From Paracoccus albus (GTDB lineage: Bacteria; Pseudomonadota; Alphaproteobacteria; Rhodobacterales; Rhodobacteraceae): 64,000 nt of DNA. Made by a program: the position numbers and the translations under genes. Shown piece by piece: positions 46,201 to 53,912 of this stretch; position 1 is the first letter of the stretch, and every line of letters starts with the position of its first letter. The stretch spans positions 2,892,501-2,956,500 of the forward strand of contig NZ_CP115775.1 of the NCBI RefSeq assembly GCF_027913035.1. Direction: 5' to 3'. The notes beneath the pieces are model-generated. The model was not told the origin of the DNA and did not search any database. It saw only the letters and a list, made by a program, of their open reading frames with translations.

Positions 46201-46286
46201 ATGTCACCGACTCGCTGACGGCCCGAGGTTCGGTTGACAGCGAAGGCGACAGCACGCTCGGCCTGTATTACGAAAGAGATTACTGA
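40272..46286 (+). CDS. tamB: TamB, giant inner-membrane-anchored bridge protein with repeats
   Basis: A 2004-residue AsmA-superfamily protein, far longer than the E. coli TamB (about 1260). N-terminal signal anchor (about 3-22), then a long beta-rich body and the conserved TamB domain at about 1650-2004. These proteins form a hydrophobic groove spanning the periplasm and partner with TamA. Residues about 657-1496 (bases about 42240-44760) hold nine diverged copies of a unit of about 100 residues, each with a G-x(T/S)-x-D-(L/I)-x-(L/V)-G block and N-D-Q-L or N-P-Q-L. It is coupled to tamA by TGATG. One intact frame, so the repeats are in phase and functional. Confidence 0.95.
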   Translation: MLQRVLIFLALVLLLPFSTSAQETVDEDATIAEIAAEESSDEGFLTRVLQSRLSGAGRSVDIQGFRGALSSRATFDRITIADAEGTWLTLEDGAIQWTRSALLRGRVEIGELSAARIEIPRGPGGEAEEEQQRTEARSFNLPELPVGINIEQIDADSVILGEELLGEEAVVSVTGSMSLAGGEGIADVVINRTDGKKGDFTFNGSFDNESRVLDVDLSLDEDPEGIFSRIARIEGRPAVTAEIHGEGPLSDYAATIQIATDGEPRITGEVSFAAAEDEDGTAGNDFNVQIGGDLATLLPPDNRAFFGNETQLLAQGFRAASGRLELEALSLDTDALKINGRLATNDQRAPQMLDLTIDFGEQAGATALPVTIPFVDPPVTVQSGNLAIGYDARQGSDWSLNGWLTAIDREGVNLSRLDLDGQGQVVLAEGDSLDQINGSVGFDASGLQLADEKLQRVVGDSISGRTGFDFAPGQVLELTEMAISGTDYGLEGRLTVDGLSSGIVLSTDEVIATHSDLSNISELAGRSLSGSATADLAGYFQVLTGAFDLDGTVTGTDLRVDNEQLDHLLQGNSTIELSAGRTEEGTELRDLSINAQRISLTASGTATNDNLDLTADFSVPTLADLDPDLDGALSANARIVGAPGARQVILTGDAAGLQTGITALDGAFAGETSLDAELQEGADGFSLTALQLQNGQLDLDGSGAITGGEIDANFDLTFKDLGALGERFSGILDAQAQITGGADGRNILITGTGEDIAVGQDNVDGLLVGETQINLQATQSGAVITLSDARVTNEQLSMTAAGSFGASGTSANARLEIPSLAPMGSGWQGALNADAVVTQGADGQRQINVDAVGQDLALGQQNVDGALVGQTDITMTAEQTAAGVLRLQSLDISNPQLAAQASGELVDGRASGQAAAQIANLAALGQGWSGSLDATAQLATDQEGTRRVEIDGTGQNIKLGQAQADAALTGITTIDIAAAQRRDGAIDIERANITNDQLTATAQGQIGQDGTDATGSLDVRDLASLGLGLQGALDVDAVFADTGDGARRLTVTGTGEDLALGQRGNAGTLTGTTDIDVAALERDGTYTIERATLTNDQTRINAEGSIGPGGTDARADLDISDLSALGLGMAGAVTAEASVQDTEAGGQAFSVTGTATDLALRQAGEDRALQGETRFVANGSLNEGVVTLDSAQIDNPQLSANASGVYGPDQTELTARLDASDLSFIGGGVGGAANASAEITDTDDGRVFDVTGSAQDLTIGNAQADAALAGETRLAVRAIQNGSRYEIEQLQAENPQIEVSGQGVLGGGQTRFEGNAGSDDLSFLGQGFGGAVNADATLQTRGGVVEFDISGTGSNIAVGVAQLDAALAGNTSFSATGQQDGALIRLDQATASNDQLNANATGVYGAGQTDITAELSVPSVGFAGGYSGSLNSNARILDVAEGRRITADAVANGLGIGNERVDGLLAGQTVADVALLQTEGGIIVERLNARNPNLQVIADGNPAQGLNVDARLSDLSSVLPGIDGPAQAVGTVQQTEAGTQMDIAVTAPGGTRAQLVGQLAGDATDLRMSGVSDAAAANPFLRTRSVEGPVSFDLRMQGPPDLNSITGNVSMPSGRLAEPRIGLTVDDLRLDAQLERGLIDLDVAGNINAGGSLAVDGAVDLRSGSPVLDLRARLNRAVIRDPNLYELVADGTVSVTGVAADGPLVSGTINIIEAEFRIPSTGLGGAQDIPDIVHVNDNWRIAATRAKAGIEPYGSLAAQAAELSGPAAVPPANPARFDLTINAPNQIFVRGRGVDAELGGSTRLTGDARNPIPIGHLSLIRGRVDLLGKRFDLTEGLVELQGSMIPVIRLVATHTEDDITIRIIIDGEVRDPDITFESDPSLPEEEVLSYLLFGQGLDQISPLQAAQLANALAVLAGQGGIGVVGNIREATGLDDLDMTVDDDGSVAVRAGKYLSRNVYTDVELDDAGKTQINLNLDVTDSLTARGSVDSEGDSTLGLYYERDY
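42240..44760 (+). repeat. Nine tandem coding repeats of about 300 bases in tamB
   Basis: Protein-level repeats, with marker blocks near 42250, 42541, 42841, 43141, 43441, 43741, 44041, 44341 and 44632, i.e. spaced about 300 bases. Copies share short motifs such as x-D-x-x-L-x-G-x-T and N-D-Q-L but differ widely in DNA, so they are old duplications, not recent unequal crossing-over. Confidence 0.85.
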
Positions 46287-46381
46287 TCAGCACCTTACGA
46301 ACGCGACGCTTTACCGATGGCGCAAGCCGGACTAGGGTTCCTCTGTGAAGGCTTAACAAAAGCTGCATTGGAGGAAACTGA

Positions 46382-46723
46382 ATGAGTAAGCGAGACGAGC
46401 TGATCGCAAAATATGCCGCAGATATCAAGGAAAAGCTGGGTCAGACGCCCGACATGGATCTGCTGACGAAAGTGACCATCGGTTGCGGTCCCTCTATATA
46501 TAACGCGGACAGCGAGACGGTCGCTGCCAGCGATAACGCCGAGCTTGAGCGCGTTAAGAACAACTTCCTGATGAAGAAGCTCGGGCTGCCGGATGGACCA
46601 GCTCTGATGGAGGCGATCACAAAAGTGATGTCAGACTATGGCAGTTCGAACCGCAACAAATATCGCGCCGTCGTCTACTATATGCTGACGAAGCACTTTA
46701 ACAAAGAAGCTGCTTACAACTGA
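46382..46723 (+). CDS. DUF2853 family protein
   Basis: A 113-residue soluble, mostly helical protein with no signal peptide. It matches the DUF2853 family in the pieces K-Y-A-A-D-I-K, Y-N-A-D-S-E-T-V-A and N-K-Y-R-A-V-V-Y-Y. Family function is unknown. An excellent GGAGGAAACTGA ribosome site precedes the ATG, suggesting high expression. It lies alone between tamB and the DUF2125 gene. Confidence 0.85.
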   Translation: MSKRDELIAKYAADIKEKLGQTPDMDLLTKVTIGCGPSIYNADSETVAASDNAELERVKNNFLMKKLGLPDGPALMEAITKVMSDYGSSNRNKYRAVVYYMLTKHFNKEAAYN

Positions 46724-46734
46724 TAAAGCCACAT

Positions 46735-46765
46735 GCGGGCCGGAAGTGCCTTTGTTTCGGCCCGC
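46735..46765 (+). terminator. Hairpin terminator after the DUF2853 gene
   Basis: GCGGGCCGGAA (46735-46745) pairs with TTTCGGCCCGC (46755-46765; one G-U) around a nine-base loop, ten bases past the stop. Only TT follows. Confidence 0.6.
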
Positions 46766-46971
46766 TTGGCGCTTGCAACTCTCTTCCCTATCCAAAGCCA
46801 GGATGCGGCGGATGCCGTCCCAACCTCTTCTGGTCAGTGATGAAAAGGGAAAACCGATTCAAATGTCACGATAATATCAACAGTTTTCAGTAAGACCTCT
46901 TGCTACCCAACGACGTTTTCATGCGTTACAGGCCCGAATAGCACTCCATTTTTGTTCAGAAGGTGACCCCA

Positions 46972-48675
46972 ATGACCAGATTTTCCACCGCTACAGCCCT
47001 TGGCGTTATCCTCGCAGCGTCACCCGCGCTTGCCGAAATTACACCGGGTTCGGTGTGGGAGCAGCTGAGCACCTATTACGAGACGATGGGCCTTACGGTC
47101 ACGACCGAAGACGTCGAAGAGGCAGGCGATACCGTCACGGTGCGCGGTCTTTCGCTTTCGCAGTCGGACGACACGGGATCAATTGACGCCCAACTGGGCG
47201 ATCTGGTGCTGACGGCCACGGGCGACGGCGGCGTCACCGTCGATATGGCCGACGAATGGACGGGTACAGCATCATTCGAAGCGCCGATTTACGATGATGA
47301 AGACGACGCGACCATGGCGCCCGATGCGACAGATGATACCACGTCCGCCGCCGAAGATGCGGCCACGGACGATGCCGCGGATGCCGACACCACAGGTGGC
47401 AGCGAAGCAGAAGATGCAGCCGATGCCGAGACCACGGCACCTGATGCGGCGGACGATCAGTCCTCGGACGATGATGACGCTGAAACCCAGGAAATGGGCA
47501 CCGTGGAAGTCGCTTTCACCGCGACCAATCCGGGTGAGACCATCACAGTGAACGATGACGGCGGCGCAAACCTCTATGAGTTTGCCTTCCCGACGATGGA
47601 AGTGGTCGTCGACAGTGTCATCGGCACCGATGGCATGACATATGAAACCCCCCTCACCGCGACGATCACCAACTTTACAGGTACCGAGCGGATAGATTCC
47701 ACCGACGGGTTCAAACTGGTTCAAACCGGCGCCGCCGATTCAGTTGCGCTGACGGTAGATTTCGCCGACGACAATGCGAGCGCCGACATTTCCGGCACCA
47801 TCTCGGATATTGCATATAACAGCGATACGAATGTCCCCGCCGGAACCGAGCTTGGCCCGGACCTGACCGGCGCATTGAAGGCCGGTCTGGATATCAGCGG
47901 CGACATGACCGCAAGCGATCTTGACTTTCAGGTCGACATGGAAGGCACGAATGACGAAGGCACGATGCAGACCGTTTCCATCGCCTCAAAGTCGGCGGAC
48001 CTTGCTCTTGACGTTATGATGGCGAACGGGATGGTTGGCTATTCAGGCACGTCCGGTGCGACCACGGTGGATGCGACGCTGCCTGACATGCCAATGCCGA
48101 TCAATTACGCCTCTGACAGTGCCGAATTCAACATCGAGATGCCGCTTGTTTCTGCGGCGGAGCCGCAGCCATTCAAATTCGTCTATGGGCTGACCGGCCT
48201 GACACTGTCCGACAGCATCTGGGCAATGTTCGACCCTCAGTCGGCGCTGCCGCGTGATCCGGCGAACGTCCATATCGACGTGTCCGGCACCGCTACGCTG
48301 GATGTCGACCTGACCGATCAGAACGCAATGTCCGACCCTTCTGTCGCTCCGGGAGAGTTCAACTCTGTCTCGATCAACAACGTCGACATTTCGGCACTTG
48401 GTGCCAGTGTCTCCGCCACGGGTGAGCTGAACAGCCCGGAGGGCGGCAACATGACGACGCCGGTTGGCGTTATCAATGGCCGCCTGGAAGGTATCAACGC
48501 GCTGTTCGACAAGCTGATCGAAGCTGGCATGATGCCGCAGGAACAGGCGATGGGTGTTCGCATGATGTTGGCCATGTTCGCCAAGCCGGACCCCGAAAAT
48601 GCCGAGGTCATGACTTCGGAAATAGAGTTCCGCGAAGGTGGCTCCATCTTTGCAAACGGTCAGCAAGTCAAGTAA
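46972..48675 (+). CDS. DUF2125 periplasmic protein with acidic insert
   Basis: A 567-residue exported protein: signal peptide (cleavage after A-L-A near 22), then a beta-rich DUF2125 body as found in Rhodobacteraceae. Function is not known. Residues about 108-177 (bases 47292-47500) are a low-complexity stretch of Asp, Ala, Glu and Thr that interrupts the fold and is probably disordered and strongly negative. ATG 46972 has AAGG eight bases upstream; an in-frame GTG at 46963 is the alternative. The gene is alone, bounded by hairpins. Confidence 0.8.
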   Translation: MTRFSTATALGVILAASPALAEITPGSVWEQLSTYYETMGLTVTTEDVEEAGDTVTVRGLSLSQSDDTGSIDAQLGDLVLTATGDGGVTVDMADEWTGTASFEAPIYDDEDDATMAPDATDDTTSAAEDAATDDAADADTTGGSEAEDAADAETTAPDAADDQSSDDDDAETQEMGTVEVAFTATNPGETITVNDDGGANLYEFAFPTMEVVVDSVIGTDGMTYETPLTATITNFTGTERIDSTDGFKLVQTGAADSVALTVDFADDNASADISGTISDIAYNSDTNVPAGTELGPDLTGALKAGLDISGDMTASDLDFQVDMEGTNDEGTMQTVSIASKSADLALDVMMANGMVGYSGTSGATTVDATLPDMPMPINYASDSAEFNIEMPLVSAAEPQPFKFVYGLTGLTLSDSIWAMFDPQSALPRDPANVHIDVSGTATLDVDLTDQNAMSDPSVAPGEFNSVSINNVDISALGASVSATGELNSPEGGNMTTPVGVINGRLEGINALFDKLIEAGMMPQEQAMGVRMMLAMFAKPDPENAEVMTSEIEFREGGSIFANGQQVK

Positions 48676-48697
48676 ACCTGCCATCCGAATAATGAGG

Positions 48698-48727
48698 CGG
48701 GCCGTCGCGTTCAGTCGTGGCGGCCCG
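48698..48727 (+). terminator. Hairpin terminator after the DUF2125 gene
   Basis: A 12-bp stem, CGGGCCGTCGCG (48698-48709) with CGTGGCGGCCCG (48716-48727), two G-U pairs, six-base loop; followed by TTCGGTTTCG. Confidence 0.65.
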
Positions 48728-48807
48728 TTCGGTTTCGGGGTTGCGTCACAGACTGTTTGCCGCCCATTAACACTAATGTCACTTTTCCGCGCCCACCAAG
48801 GATCCAC

Positions 48808-50145
48808 ATGCTTCGAGATCTGACACATGCCCTGCTACAGGCGGCCCGCGACGAAGGGGCCGAAGAGGCCGAGGCGATGGCCATTCGTGCTGCTGCGACC
48901 GGCATTGATGTGCGCAACGGCAGCCTGGAACATGCCGAACGCGCGGAAGGGGTGGAGATCGGTCTGCGGGTGCTGATTTCCGGACGGCAGGCAAGCGTTT
49001 CCGGTGCCGATCACCGCCAGGACACAATTAGGACTATGGCCCGGCGCGCGGTGGCGATGGCGCGTTCGGCACCGGTCGACGATAGCCTTGGGCTTGCCGA
49101 CACCGATCAGCTCGCCACCGAAACCGAAGGCGATTATCTTCAGCAGTTCGACACCAGCGAAGCCCCCGACCCCGCCGCGCTTGAAGACCGCGCCCTGCGG
49201 GCAGAGGCTGCAGCGCTTTCCGTCGACGGCGTCAGGACCGTTGAATCCGCGAATGCCAGCTATTCACACAGGGAAAGCTGGCTGGCGATGAGCAATGGTT
49301 TCGAAGGCGGCCACCGCCGCAGCCAGCACGCCACAAGCTGCACCGCAATCAGCGGTTCGGGCCCGGGGATGGAGCGTGATCACGCAGGCGAGGGCCGCAT
49401 CTGGGCAGAAGACATGCCCTCAGCCGAGGAAATCGGCCAGCTCGCCGGTGAACGCGCGGTCGCCCGGTCAGGTGCGCACAGGCCGCCCACCGGTGCCTTT
49501 CCGATCATCTACGACGAACGGATCTCGTCGGGGCTGATCGGGCATCTGCTTTCTGCGGTGAACGGAACAGCCATTGTGCGCGGTGCAAGCTGGCTGCGCG
49601 ATGCGATGGATATGCAGGTTCTCCCCGAAAGCATCACAGTGCAAGAGAATCCGCACCTGCCGCGCATGTCCTCTTCCCGCGTCTTCGACGCTGAAGGCCT
49701 GCCGACGAAGCCGCGCGACATCGTCCGGGACGGCCTCCTTACATCCTGGACCCTTGACCTCGCGACAGCGCGCAAGCTTGGGCTTGAAAGCACCGCCAGT
49801 GCGGTGCGCGGACTGGGCGGGCCACCGGCACCGGGGCTGTCCAACATCCGCATGACCGAAGGGGATCACAGCCGTGACGAGCTGATCGCCGATATGGGGC
49901 GAGGGTTGCTTGTCACATCTTTGATCGGCTCTTCCATTAACCCTACAACGGGTGATTACTCTCGCGGTGCGGCTGGGTTTTGGGTTGAGAACGGGAAGAT
50001 CAGCTATCCCGTCAATGAATGCACGATTGCCGGCAATCTGCGCGATATGCTGATGCGGCTGACCCCGGCAAATGACGCTCGTGACTGGCGCGCGGTTCGT
50101 GTGCCCAGCCTGCTGGTTGAAGGAATGACCGTTGCCGGCGCCTGA
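48808..50145 (+). CDS. pmbA: PmbA/TldE-family metalloprotease subunit
   Basis: A 445-residue protein of the TldD/PmbA family. The TldE/PmbA half of the heterodimer has the fold but lacks the H-E-x-x-x-H zinc motif, and none is visible here, which supports PmbA rather than TldD. The pair degrades or matures small peptides. G-I-D-V-R-N-G-S-L-E near residue 28 and T-G-D-Y-S-R-G-A-A-G near 385 are family marks. ATG 48808 follows AAGGAT; the frame stays open to 48757. The next gene starts inside its end. Confidence 0.92.
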   Translation: MLRDLTHALLQAARDEGAEEAEAMAIRAAATGIDVRNGSLEHAERAEGVEIGLRVLISGRQASVSGADHRQDTIRTMARRAVAMARSAPVDDSLGLADTDQLATETEGDYLQQFDTSEAPDPAALEDRALRAEAAALSVDGVRTVESANASYSHRESWLAMSNGFEGGHRRSQHATSCTAISGSGPGMERDHAGEGRIWAEDMPSAEEIGQLAGERAVARSGAHRPPTGAFPIIYDERISSGLIGHLLSAVNGTAIVRGASWLRDAMDMQVLPESITVQENPHLPRMSSSRVFDAEGLPTKPRDIVRDGLLTSWTLDLATARKLGLESTASAVRGLGGPPAPGLSNIRMTEGDHSRDELIADMGRGLLVTSLIGSSINPTTGDYSRGAAGFWVENGKISYPVNECTIAGNLRDMLMRLTPANDARDWRAVRVPSLLVEGMTVAGA

Positions 50146-50917
50146 GGAAGACCTGAAGCTGCTCGTTTCGGCCGCCGAAAAGGCCGGAGAGATAGCGCGT
50201 CGCTACTGGCGGCAGGAACCCGTGACCTGGGAGAAGGATCTTGGCGCAGGTCCCGTGACCGAGGCTGATCTTGCCGTCAACGATTTCCTGAGCAGCGAAT
50301 TGTTAGGCGCGCGGCCCGAATATGGCTGGCTGTCCGAAGAAAGTCCCGATGATCCGGCGCGGCTGGATGCGCTACACTGCTTCATCATTGATCCAATTGA
50401 TGGCACCCGTGCCTTTATCGATGGGCAAGAAGGGTTTTCGCATTCCCTCGCCATCGCGCGTGGTGACAGGATCGTCGCCGCCGTTGTCCATCTTCCCGTC
50501 AAGAGATTGACCTATGCCGCACATGAAAATGGCGCGGCGACACTGAATGGCAAGGCGATCAGGGTAAGCGAGGCAGCCATGCCCGATGCCGACGTGCTTA
50601 CGACCAAGGCCTCCCTTGCGCCCGCTTTCTGGAAGGGAGGCAATCCGCCAGAGTTCAAACGCAGCTTCCGACCCTCGCTTGCGTGGCGGTTATGTCTCGT
50701 GGCGGAGGGTCGGTTTGACGCGACGCTGTCGCTGCGGTCAGCGTGGGAATGGGATATCGCGGCAGGCAGCCTGATTGCGGAAAAAGCGGGGGCCAGCGTA
50801 ACCACCATGACTGGTCGGCCCATGCGATTCAACAATCCGCAGCCCATGCTGGATGGGCTGGTGATTGCGGGACCGACGCTTCACGCCGAATTCATGGCGC
50901 ATCTTGAAGGGCGCTGA
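50132..50917 (+). CDS. Inositol-monophosphatase superfamily phosphatase (CysQ-like)
   Basis: A 261-residue magnesium- and lithium-sensitive type phosphatase. Metal-binding motifs are S-E-E-S (about 68-71), D-P-I-D-G-T-R (about 87-93) and W-E-W-D-I-A-A-G (about 206-213). CysQ (3'-phosphoadenosine 5'-phosphate phosphatase), histidinol phosphatase and inositol phosphatase share these; length and sequence lean to CysQ/3'(2'),5'-bisphosphate nucleotidase. The start is a TTG at 50132 with AAGGAA upstream, overlapping pmbA by 14 bases, so the two are coupled. Confidence 0.85.
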   Translation: MPAPEEDLKLLVSAAEKAGEIARRYWRQEPVTWEKDLGAGPVTEADLAVNDFLSSELLGARPEYGWLSEESPDDPARLDALHCFIIDPIDGTRAFIDGQEGFSHSLAIARGDRIVAAVVHLPVKRLTYAAHENGAATLNGKAIRVSEAAMPDADVLTTKASLAPAFWKGGNPPEFKRSFRPSLAWRLCLVAEGRFDATLSLRSAWEWDIAAGSLIAEKAGASVTTMTGRPMRFNNPQPMLDGLVIAGPTLHAEFMAHLEGR

Positions 50918-50927
50918 AGCAGCGCCC
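50909..50927. terminator. Bidirectional hairpin between cysQ-like gene and pqiC
   Basis: GGGCGCT (50909-50915), loop GAAGC, AGCGCCC (50921-50927). It includes the stop of the phosphatase gene and lies 12 bases past the convergent pqiC stop. Confidence 0.6.
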
Positions 50928-50938
50928 GAGCCCCGCTA

Positions 50939-51583
50939 TCAGAACAACGGCGGAAGGTCCGCGTAAGGATCGCCACCGCCCGGAACGGTAGCAACAATCG
51001 TTGTGCCGGGGCCACCGAGTGCCGCAATCTGCTCTGCCAGCATCGTTATCGCGACAGAGGCCGCATTTGCCACCGCCTGGGGATTATCCTGATCGACAGG
51101 CACGGCGATATCGAAGACACGGGTATGATGAGACCCCGCACCGCCGCCTTCGGCAGCGACGAAATAGCGGCCCTTCAAGCGGAAATAGCCGTCATTTGCA
51201 GCCAAAGCCTGCTCGACACGAACATCCAGCCTGTGCTGTGGGGGTGAGGGGAACGGCCATGGTTCCGGCACGACCGAGCCGCCAGAAATTTCCGAAATGG
51301 CGCGCGCAAGCGTGATCGTGAAAGCGCGTTCGGGATTATCCGCCCAAAGGATCTTTGTGCTCGACCGTACGGCCCCGTCAGTGCCCTGCCACGACAATTC
51401 GTCGGCAGCGGCGTAATCCGGCAGCGACACCTCTTTCAGCTCTGTCGCGCCAAGCTGATCGCCGGTGAACTGCGTCGATGCCGGCGGATCAATCACATAG
51501 CGTGCGGTTCCGGTGCCGTCCCCGCAGCCCGACAACCCGATGGCAGTTAATGTGATCGCCGCAATTTTTGTTAGCCTGTTCAT
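50939..51583 (-). CDS. pqiC: PqiC-like outer-membrane lipoprotein (ABC-type transport auxiliary)
   Basis: A 214-residue lipoprotein: lipobox I-G-L-S-G-C with the lipidated Cys20, and an ABC_trans_aux/DUF330 domain (R-Y-V-I-D-P near 28, A-R-A-I-S-E near 93, F-D-I-A-V-P-V near 157). In E. coli PqiC sits in the outer membrane as an octameric ring that docks the PqiB tunnel. It is last in pqiA-pqiA-pqiB-pqiC, four bases after the pqiB stop. Confidence 0.88.
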   Translation of the reverse strand: MNRLTKIAAITLTAIGLSGCGDGTGTARYVIDPPASTQFTGDQLGATELKEVSLPDYAAADELSWQGTDGAVRSSTKILWADNPERAFTITLARAISEISGGSVVPEPWPFPSPPQHRLDVRVEQALAANDGYFRLKGRYFVAAEGGGAGSHHTRVFDIAVPVDQDNPQAVANAASVAITMLAEQIAALGGPGTTIVATVPGGGDPYADLPPLF

Positions 51584-51587
51584 GTCT

Positions 51588-53912
51588 TTATCGTCCCAGA
51601 ATAAAGGCGCGTGGGTTACGTTCTATTGTGCGTGCCAGCGAGCCGAAAGCAGTGGCTGCGCGGCCAAGCTCTGTCATCATGGCGCGGGCCTGCTGGTTAA
51701 AGACGCTGTCACCGCCATAGGCTGCAATGACAACCTCTGCCCGCGCAGCAAGCCGCTGAAAGCGTTCGGACAGCTCGGGCAGGGTCTGCGCGGCCTCGGC
51801 CACCTCATCGGCTGCGACCCGCGCTGAATCGAGCGCTTCATTCAAGCTGCCTGCCGCATTTCCATCCCGCAGATCGTTCAGCAGGCCAGAGGCGGCTTCA
51901 AGCGTGTCCGACAAGTTGCGTGGCAGTTGTTCGGCATCTTCCGTGCCCAGCATGGCACGGATATCGGCAAGTATCCCCTCTGCCTGTGCAGAAATCTCTT
52001 CGAAACCGAATTCTTCGACCGCAGCCGCAGCCTCATCAATCTGATCGACCATCTCGGGCACATCGACAGCGGCAAGCCGCACGGCCTCAGCGGCCTGCGC
52101 CGCCTCGTCCAGAGCACGGGACAGATTTGCTGCGGCTTCGCCTTCTCGCAGATCTTCGAGGACGCTTGAAGCTGCCTCCAGCGTGGCGGCCAGATCAGCG
52201 GGCAACTGCCGTGCCTCTTCGGTGCCGACGACCTGACGCAGGTCCGCCAGAACGCCCTCGGCCTCTGTCGATATTTCGGCAAAGCCGAATTCTTCGATTG
52301 CAGCCGCAGCACCTTCCATTTGCGTAACCATTTCCGGCACATTAGCAGCAGCCAGACGCACGGCTTCGGCAGCCTGCGCCGCCTCGTCCAAAGCGCGAGA
52401 AAGGTTCGCAGCCGCATTCGCCTCGCGAAGCTCAGACGTCATGGCCTGAATATCGGCGGCGGCCGCCTGCGTGTCATCCAGTGCCGTGCGCAGCGCCTTC
52501 GGAATGGCCTGCGTATCGGGCGATGCCGCAACCTGCGTGATGGCGTCCATCATATTTGTCGCGGATTGCAAAAGCCCTTCAAGGTTCAGACCGCCGAGCC
52601 TTGTAAACAGCCCCTCTGCCGAAGCGCCAAGGTCCGATACCTCCGGCGCGATGGATGGGATGATCGGATAGGGTTCGGCAGCAACGTCCAACGCGGCGGG
52701 CGCAGACATAGGCTGATCAACCAAGTCGATCACCTTCGAAATGCCAAGGAAGCCGGACGAGGACACACGCGCGCGCAACCCGCCAGCAACGCGGTCTTCG
52801 AAGAAGCGAAGCGCCTCTTCCTGCGTTGCGCCGGGCTCCAGCCCCAGACGACTTGGCGCAACGACGAACGTAATGCGCTGCTTGACCTCTTCACCCTCAG
52901 GCCGGTTCTCATCGATATCGACGCCAAGCTCTGTGACACGGCCAACGGCCAGCCCTTCATATTCCACATCGGAATCCGTGGTCAGCCCGTTCAGGTCGTT
53001 GTCCACCAGCATACTCAGGCGAATGTCATCCTCGGCAGAGCCGAACAGGCTGGCGCGCGCGGCTTCTTCGTCGGGCTGTAATCGGAACAGATGCCCGGCC
53101 TCAATCGGCTGGCCGCCTGCGGCCATTGTAGAAAAGGCAACACCGCCCTGAACCACCTGCGATAACGAGGCGACGTCAAGGCTCAACCCCTGTGCACCGA
53201 GCGAAACCGAAAAGCCCGACGTATCCCAGAATACGCTGGCAGAGGTCAGGCGCTTGTCGTGCGGTGCCTCGATAAACACATCCGCAAGCACGGATTCATC
53301 TTCTTCCGACAGCCGAAGGTTCTGCATACGACCTACTTCCAGCCCCCGGAATGTCACAGGCGCGCCTTCGGCCAAACCCTTTGCACCGGCGGATGACAGG
53401 ACGAACCATGTGCCTTCGCTGGCCAGCCGCGCCAGTGTCGGCTGGTTCAGACCGACAAAGTTGGTTTCCTTTTCTCCGGCATCGGAATCCCAGAACCCTT
53501 CGATGAACACCCCCGAAAGCACGGTATCCAGACGCGATATGCCTTGCGCAGAAACGATAGGCCGGACAATCCAGAACTCTGCCTCTGTGTCGATATATTC
53601 GACGACCTCGGGCTCTACACGAATATTGACCAGCACATTGCGCAGATCATCGGTGAAGCTGACGCTTTCGACTTCACCGACGGTCACTTCGCGGAATCTC
53701 AGTGACGTTTCCCCCGGCACAATGCCCGTGGCATCACTGAACTCAACAGAGATCACCTCGCCTCGCCCGGAATAGGCGTTCCATGCAAGGCCAAGCGTTA
53801 CGGCAAGTGCAAGAATTGGAACCAGCCAGACCAGCGAAAAGCCGGCCTGCGCGGCTTTGGCAGCCGTTCGTCGCGCCGGGCTTGCCGGACGGGGGGCAGA
53901 ACTATCACTCAT
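51588..53912 (-). CDS. pqiB: PqiB, MCE-domain lipid-transport tunnel protein
   Basis: A 774-residue protein with a transmembrane helix (about 24-44) and three MCE domains in a row (about 50-140, 165-230, 285-385), then a long Ala/Glu-rich helical region (about 440-740). PqiB hexamers stack MCE rings and a helical needle to bridge the periplasm and carry lipids between membranes. The helical region contains an internal duplication: N-L-S-R-A-L-D-E-A-A-Q-A-A occurs twice, about 113 residues apart. Start 53912 follows GGAAGGA and overlaps pqiA by eight bases. Confidence 0.92.
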   Translation of the reverse strand: MSDSSAPRPASPARRTAAKAAQAGFSLVWLVPILALAVTLGLAWNAYSGRGEVISVEFSDATGIVPGETSLRFREVTVGEVESVSFTDDLRNVLVNIRVEPEVVEYIDTEAEFWIVRPIVSAQGISRLDTVLSGVFIEGFWDSDAGEKETNFVGLNQPTLARLASEGTWFVLSSAGAKGLAEGAPVTFRGLEVGRMQNLRLSEEDESVLADVFIEAPHDKRLTSASVFWDTSGFSVSLGAQGLSLDVASLSQVVQGGVAFSTMAAGGQPIEAGHLFRLQPDEEAARASLFGSAEDDIRLSMLVDNDLNGLTTDSDVEYEGLAVGRVTELGVDIDENRPEGEEVKQRITFVVAPSRLGLEPGATQEEALRFFEDRVAGGLRARVSSSGFLGISKVIDLVDQPMSAPAALDVAAEPYPIIPSIAPEVSDLGASAEGLFTRLGGLNLEGLLQSATNMMDAITQVAASPDTQAIPKALRTALDDTQAAAADIQAMTSELREANAAANLSRALDEAAQAAEAVRLAAANVPEMVTQMEGAAAAIEEFGFAEISTEAEGVLADLRQVVGTEEARQLPADLAATLEAASSVLEDLREGEAAANLSRALDEAAQAAEAVRLAAVDVPEMVDQIDEAAAAVEEFGFEEISAQAEGILADIRAMLGTEDAEQLPRNLSDTLEAASGLLNDLRDGNAAGSLNEALDSARVAADEVAEAAQTLPELSERFQRLAARAEVVIAAYGGDSVFNQQARAMMTELGRAATAFGSLARTIERNPRAFILGR

